A DNA stretch of 10,795 bases from Eubacteriaceae bacterium (GTDB lineage Bacteria; Bacillota_A; Clostridia; Eubacteriales; Anaerofustaceae), in assembly GCA_031280495.1 (NCBI GenBank), contig JAITGT010000016.1, forward strand, positions 1 through 10,795, written 5' to 3'. Positions 8,101 through 10,795 of the stretch are shown here, piece after piece. Below the pieces are notes generated by a model. It was not told where the DNA came from. It worked only from the letters and a program-made list of their open reading frames with translations, and searched no databases. The translations under genes were made by a program, and so were the position numbers. Within the stretch, counting starts at the first letter, position 1. Each line of letters starts with the position of its first letter.

Positions 8101-9481
8101 TGCGGACACAGACCAAGACGGCCTGGCAGACGGGCTTGAATTGTCAGGCAAAATGAATGTCGCCTTCCGCAGCGAGCCGCACAATCCAAACAAGGCGGAC
8201 ACAGATTCAGACGGCTACAGCGACAGGGCTGAGATCAGTGCCCGCACAAACCCCAATGATCCCAACTCTAAGCCTGGCGACTTCGACAGCGACGGCCTGC
8301 CGGATGAATGGGAAAAGGGAAATGGGCTCGATCCGAAGGATCCAAATGGCGATCATGGCGCAAAAGGGGATCCAGACAAGGATGGCCTTAACAACAGGGA
8401 CGAATTCGAGAATGGGACAAACCCAAGGAACCCAGACACAGACGGCGATGGCCTTATAGACGGGCCAGAAGTGCGCGGGGCCGACAACAAAGGCAGCAGC
8501 ACCAGATTTGGCCCAACAAACCCGAACAACAAAGACACGGATGGCGACGGGCTGACTGACTTTGAAGAAATTTACGGAACAAAAAATACGGGCTATGGCA
8601 GCCAGCCAACAAATCCGAACAGAGTTGACACAGACCGAGACGGCCTAGACGATGGCGAAGAGACAGCAGGCGGGCTGGGCGATCGCAGCGGCTACCCTCC
8701 GACAAACCCGAACATGGCGGATACGGACTCAGACAAACTGACAGACTTTGAAGAAGTCAACGGAACGAAAAATGCCGCTTTCTCGCACGAGTCCACAAAT
8801 CCGGCCAAGGCGGACACTGACAAGGACGGATACAGCGATTTTAGCGAATGCGAAGTTCGCACGAATCCCAACGATCCCAACTCAAAGCCTGCTGACAAGG
8901 ACGGCGACGGCCTTCCAGACGACTGGGAGAAGGGCAGCGGGCTCGATCCGAGCGATCCCAATGGCGACAATGGCGCAAACGGCGATCCGGACAAGGACGG
9001 GCTTTCAAACAAGGGCGAGTTTGAAAACGGCACGAATCCAAAGAACCCAGACACGGACAGCGACGGGCTCAAGGACGGCCCGGAAATCAACGGAACCGAC
9101 AACAGCGGCAATAGCCACGGCTATGGACCAACAAAGCCAAAGAATCCAGACTCCGACGCTGACGGACTGACAGACGGAGAAGAGGTTTCTGGCGCCAAGA
9201 ATGCGGCGTTTGGCAGCAAGCCGACAAACCCAAACAACCAAGACTCGGACGGCGACAGCTATAAGGACAAGGCCGAAACCGACAAAAAGACGGATCCCAA
9301 TGATCCCAATTCCCACCCAGGCAAGCCGGACTTCGTGAGCCCGCAGACTGGCGACAGCTCTCTCATGGCGCTCTGGATTGGGCTCATGGCAGCGGCAGTT
9401 GCTGCTCTTGCCTTCTTCGCGGCAAGAAGGCGCTTTGCCCATGCGAAGCGCCTTGCCAACCGAAGGGCAAACAGGAATTAG
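5162..9481 (+). CDS. Large sortase-anchored surface protein: GLUG beta-helix head on a TSP3-like calcium-binding stalk
   Basis: A 1439-residue secreted protein, probably an adhesin. Residues 1-32 form a signal peptide (positive N-terminus, hydrophobic core, likely cleavage after ALA). A Pro/Glu/Ala-rich linker follows to about residue 90. Residues 95-200 lead into a beta-helix with the FSGVLDGNGHTISGL motif, then about ten GLUG-type repeats (GGFAG/GGLVG cores roughly every 25-30 residues) to about 475, closed by a cap ending GASYPYFIWD. A Pro/Gly linker leads to residue 625. Residues 625-1388 carry 26 Asp-rich loops of the form DxDxDGxxDxxE, matching thrombospondin type 3 / calcium-binding repeats. 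The C-terminus has SPQTGD (1393-1398), a hydrophobic helix (1401-1421) and an Arg/Lys-rich tail, the order of a sortase signal with Ser replacing the usual Leu. It is monocistronic with its own terminator. The ligand is unknown; no enzymatic domain is visible. Confidence 0.93.
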   Translation: MNHIPRKAPRFAAAILSGFLAIGSIPAPIALASSGDGNSALINPSAENAAEEGEQQQLPIQEPAPAEAPPVGDIPAPPAAITQAEAETSLALTSDGYAAIRTPAELDAIRSNLSGKYRLEADIDLKNYQSSTNSATQGWYPIAYGKSFSGVLDGNGHTISGLWSAKNNGAAQKGLFSVLEGATVKNLTIALDSRGMIGTDKVGGVAGVSMNGTTLENVKVKGGLVESGVGYGGGLIGFVRGNYIDKNKQPDLIASCTVEGTAIKTGGNYSGGAVGVLEGNSLIKDSKAINTTQAGVSYVAGFVGAVKTNSKVENCSASGISAGKGSYVGGFAGVVYQSSLLQNCASMGSASANLSYAGGFIGAVYGNSTVKNSYAQGNASTALSYCGGFAGVVYESSQLSGVLALGNASAKHYAGGLVGSLYGSSSAYKCAAYGNAAAEVYIAGGLLGELFGNSSISNTYARGNATAGTTGVGGLVGYLSAAGDNSVENSYASGQAASLKKPVQNEFGSFSGHSNATFKGTNYFDATRAAASAPCGSAGTKRGFASAFPQGKPTAEMKKQATFAGWQFDSDLWHINEGASYPYFIWDCTFAPQEPGTPANPGNPGGTNPPGGGAGKPDMPNPEKDTDNDGLSDKDEEKIGTDPKKPDTDGDGLYDGQEVFATDSNGIKTGYMPTNPLKMDSDKDGLTDFQEVNGTKNVSYAKRATDPNNPDSDGDGLTDGDEIAGILVDKKNYPPTNPNSKDTDSDGLTDFDEIKGTKNVAFGKKSTDPTKADTDADTFSDSTECAVGTDPNNPNDKPNDTDGDGLPDSWEIDNGLDLNKPNGANGANGDPDNDGLDNKGELEHGTHPKLPDTDGDSLKDGPEVSGTGNDGKSTGFGPTDPLAKDTDKDGLTDFQEVTGKDNKNAETGYGPTDPNNSDTDADGLTDGEEVSGSANKSFGYRPTNPKKADTDGDGATDRQEALGLDQTNTKTKYGPTDPNNADTDQDGLADGLELSGKMNVAFRSEPHNPNKADTDSDGYSDRAEISARTNPNDPNSKPGDFDSDGLPDEWEKGNGLDPKDPNGDHGAKGDPDKDGLNNRDEFENGTNPRNPDTDGDGLIDGPEVRGADNKGSSTRFGPTNPNNKDTDGDGLTDFEEIYGTKNTGYGSQPTNPNRVDTDRDGLDDGEETAGGLGDRSGYPPTNPNMADTDSDKLTDFEEVNGTKNAAFSHESTNPAKADTDKDGYSDFSECEVRTNPNDPNSKPADKDGDGLPDDWEKGSGLDPSDPNGDNGANGDPDKDGLSNKGEFENGTNPKNPDTDSDGLKDGPEINGTDNSGNSHGYGPTKPKNPDSDADGLTDGEEVSGAKNAAFGSKPTNPNNQDSDGDSYKDKAETDKKTDPNDPNSHPGKPDFVSPQTGDSSLMALWIGLMAAAVAALAFFAARRRFAHAKRLANRRANRN
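5768..6620 (+). repeat. GLUG-repeat array (beta-helix head)
   Basis: About ten repeats within the surface protein, each with a core such as GGVAG, GGFVG, GGFAG, GGFIG, GGLVG or GGLLG, a following Gly/Ser/Asn turn, and an NSYAxGNA-like end. Residues about 203-486. In other bacteria such repeats occur in secreted adhesins and in IgA-protease-like surface proteins (established knowledge), forming a right-handed beta-helix. Confidence 0.8.
7034..9325 (+). repeat. Higher-order tandem repeats encoding the TSP3-like stalk
   Basis: Twenty-six Asp-rich loops are grouped into longer units. Three units begin with a GDGLPDxWE-type motif at 7559, 8279 and 8894, preceded by a partial unit from 7034. Each unit ends with a TxPNxPNxxP junction. 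Loop counts per unit are 6, 8, 7 and 5; unit spacings are 720 and 615 bp. The units keep the same order of motif types (LPDxWE, then GDPDxDGLxN, then a DGPE loop, then LTDFxE or LTDGxE, then YSD-type), showing duplication of whole blocks. Confidence 0.85.
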
Positions 9482-9492
9482 GCAATAAATAA

Positions 9493-9537
9493 GGGATGCC
9501 GCAAAATGAAAATATTCTATTGCGGCATCCCCTTTTT
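9493..9537 (+). terminator. Rho-independent terminator of the surface-protein gene
   Basis: GGGATGCCGCAA (9493-9504) pairs perfectly with TTGCGGCATCCC (9520-9531) around a 15-nt loop, followed by C and five T. It starts 12 nt after the stop codon of the surface protein. The 12-bp stem makes this a strong terminator and closes a single-gene transcript. Confidence 0.9.
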
Positions 9538-9621
9538 GTATAGTAAATTGAAATTTAGTTATATTTACTTCTTTACTGTAAATGAGAAAAAAATGACTGT
9601 GTCGATAAAAGTATAAATATG

Positions 9622-9650
9622 GAGACAGACCCACTGCATTAATGTAAAAT
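9622..9650 (+). promoter_or_regulatory. Possible promoter of the IS4-type transposase
   Basis: GAGACA (9622-9627, four of six matches to TTGACA) and TAAAAT (9645-9650, five of six to TATAAT) are 17 nt apart. If used, transcription would begin near 9657, past the first ATG at 9651, and would favour the ATG at 9690 as the true start. Confidence 0.3.
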
Positions 9651-10795
9651 ATGGATACGAAGCCATTTTACAGCAGATGGGATGCCTCCATGAACATATT
9701 AGCCGAATGCGAAGGGCCAATCAAGAGCGCGGAGGGTTTCCTTTGCGAGATTGGCGCCCATGAGTTTTTGTCACGGCCTGCCGCCAGGCAGGCCGCCCGC
9801 TTCCTGTCGGCGTTCGCCGCGGCGGGCTACAGCGGCAAAGCCGCCGAAATAGCGCGCGAAAGCGGCGCCGGCAGAACCGCGTTCGGCAAGTTTCTCTCGC
9901 AGGGGAAATGGGATGAGTCAAAGCTTGCGTCCGCCGCGCGCCAACGCGCGGCGGACGCGTCGCTGGGCGAGGCCTTTGGGGCGGGCGTGCCCGCCGTTGT
10001 GTCCATCGACGACACGGCATGCGCAAAGTCCAGGCCACGGAGGGGCGCAAAGAGGCCGACGCAGGGCGCGGGCTGGCTCTACTCGCACCTTGAAGGGAAA
10101 ACAGTGTATGGCCACCAGGCGTTCGGCGCCGCGATTGCGGCTGGCTCTGGGCCAGCCCGCTGCCTTGAGATTGAGCTTTGCGGCATGGGCAGGAGCAAGA
10201 TCGAAATGGCGTGCAGCTTTGCTGCAGGGCTGCCTCGCCCCGAGGGCAGTGGATACGCCCTTTTTGACAGCTGGCAATCGTGCCAGGCTGTTGTTGGGGC
10301 TTTCCAGGGCGCTGGGTGGCACAGCATAGGCGCGCTTAAAACAAACCGGGCAGTTGTGCGCTGCGGGGCGAAAGTTTCCATAAAGGGGCTTGCGGAGAAG
10401 ATTGGCATAGAGGAAACCTGCCTCGTTACAGCAGGCTCCAGCCGCTACCGCGTCTTCAGCTTCGAAACCCCTCTCAAGGGGATCCCCGCGGCAACAGTCC
10501 TTCTGTCGTGGCCCGAGGGGGCCTTTGGAGACATGAAGGCCCTTCGGGCCTTCATGTGCACAGATCTGGGGCTGTCCCCGCAAGAGATTGTGGGCTTGTA
10601 TGGGTATCGATGGAAAATAGAGACATGGTTTAGGGGCGCAAAGACAAAACTTGGGCTTGACAGCCATATGCTTAGCTCGCAGAAGGCCATAAAGAGGCTT
10701 TGGATCTTGACATGCCTGGCGCACAACCGGTGCACGGGCATTGGCCCGCAGGCCATCCCTTTTGGGGATGGCCTGCGCAAGGTAATGGTTGAGGC
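9651..10795 (+). CDS. IS4-type DDE transposase (3' end outside the window)
   Basis: An uninterrupted reading frame of 381 codons that leaves the window without a stop. It encodes a cut-and-paste DDE transposase. The first catalytic Asp is in VVSIDDTACAKS (residues 120-121 counted from 9651), the second in ALFDSW (206), and the Glu in YGYRWKIETWFRGAK (324), which fits the Y(2)R(3)E(6)K signature of the IS4 group exactly. The roughly 118-residue gap between the second Asp and the Glu suits the inserted strand-rich region of this group. No frameshift or stop is visible, so the element may be active. The start is unsure: ATG 9651 is the most upstream (in-frame stop at 9645-9647) but has no ribosome binding site; ATG 9690 gives a 13-residue shorter protein and suits the possible promoter. 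The left IS end should lie between the terminator at 9537 and 9651. The right end is not in view. Confidence 0.88.
   Translation, partial: MDTKPFYSRWDASMNILAECEGPIKSAEGFLCEIGAHEFLSRPAARQAARFLSAFAAAGYSGKAAEIARESGAGRTAFGKFLSQGKWDESKLASAARQRAADASLGEAFGAGVPAVVSIDDTACAKSRPRRGAKRPTQGAGWLYSHLEGKTVYGHQAFGAAIAAGSGPARCLEIELCGMGRSKIEMACSFAAGLPRPEGSGYALFDSWQSCQAVVGAFQGAGWHSIGALKTNRAVVRCGAKVSIKGLAEKIGIEETCLVTAGSSRYRVFSFETPLKGIPAATVLLSWPEGAFGDMKALRAFMCTDLGLSPQEIVGLYGYRWKIETWFRGAKTKLGLDSHMLSSQKAIKRLWILTCLAHNRCTGIGPQAIPFGDGLRKVMVE

Noticed and set aside
7357..9111. Long open frames on the minus strand across the stalk (for example 7357-7869 and 8692-9111), rich in Ser/Pro/Val
   Set aside because: They mirror the Asp/Gly-rich repeats of the plus-strand gene; their repetitive composition is a by-product of the repeat codons, and they lack ribosome binding sites.
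7034..9325. CRISPR-like or non-coding tandem repeat
   Set aside because: The repeats keep one open frame throughout, vary at codon third positions, and encode a known Asp-loop motif; there are no identical repeats with unique spacers.
9918..10724. Minus-strand open frame of 268 codons opposite the transposase
   Set aside because: It lies antisense to a frame with a perfect Y(2)R(3)E(6)K signature and has no recognisable domain; it results from GC-rich codon structure.

Overview
This window looks like an accessory, mobile-element-rich stretch of a host-associated bacterium. It holds a decayed insertion sequence at the left, an intact transposase gene running off the right end, and between them a large sortase-type surface protein, a lysophospholipase-like hydrolase and a small regulator/membrane-protein operon. 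The coding regions are moderately GC-rich while the region before the surface gene is strongly AT-rich. The surface protein ends in an LPXTG-like signal, which points to a Gram-positive cell. Coriobacteriia (Actinomycetota) or a Bacillota lineage are both plausible; this is a weak inference from style, not from a marker gene.

Layout. 143-1135 (+): IS630-family transposase pseudogene with several frameshifts, in-frame stops and a lost catalytic acid. 1205-1818 (-): two-gene operon of an XRE-type repressor and a four-helix membrane protein, joined by an ATGA overlap and served by a near-consensus promoter bracketed by operator-like repeats. 2136-3089 (+): alpha/beta hydrolase of the monoacylglycerol lipase type. 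3090-4780: about 1.7 kb with no convincing gene, containing one strong inverted repeat and one possible terminator. 4781-5023: AT-rich, with a perfect 14-bp palindrome; probably the control region of the following gene. 5162-9481 (+): a 1439-residue secreted protein made of a signal peptide, a GLUG-repeat beta-helix head, a stalk of 26 aspartate-rich thrombospondin type 3-like loops in higher-order repeats, and a sortase-type anchor. It is followed by a strong rho-independent terminator. 9651-10795 (+, runs off the window): IS4-type DDE transposase.

How the parts relate. The surface protein appears to be a stand-alone, separately controlled unit with its own leader, ribosome binding site and terminator. 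The repressor/membrane pair is a self-contained autoregulated unit transcribed away from the hydrolase. Nothing in the sequence ties hydrolase, regulator and surface protein into one pathway. The best candidate for something distinctive is the surface protein: its head-stalk-anchor build, its modular stalk repeats, and its unusual leader with a 10-bp hairpin just before the ribosome binding site.
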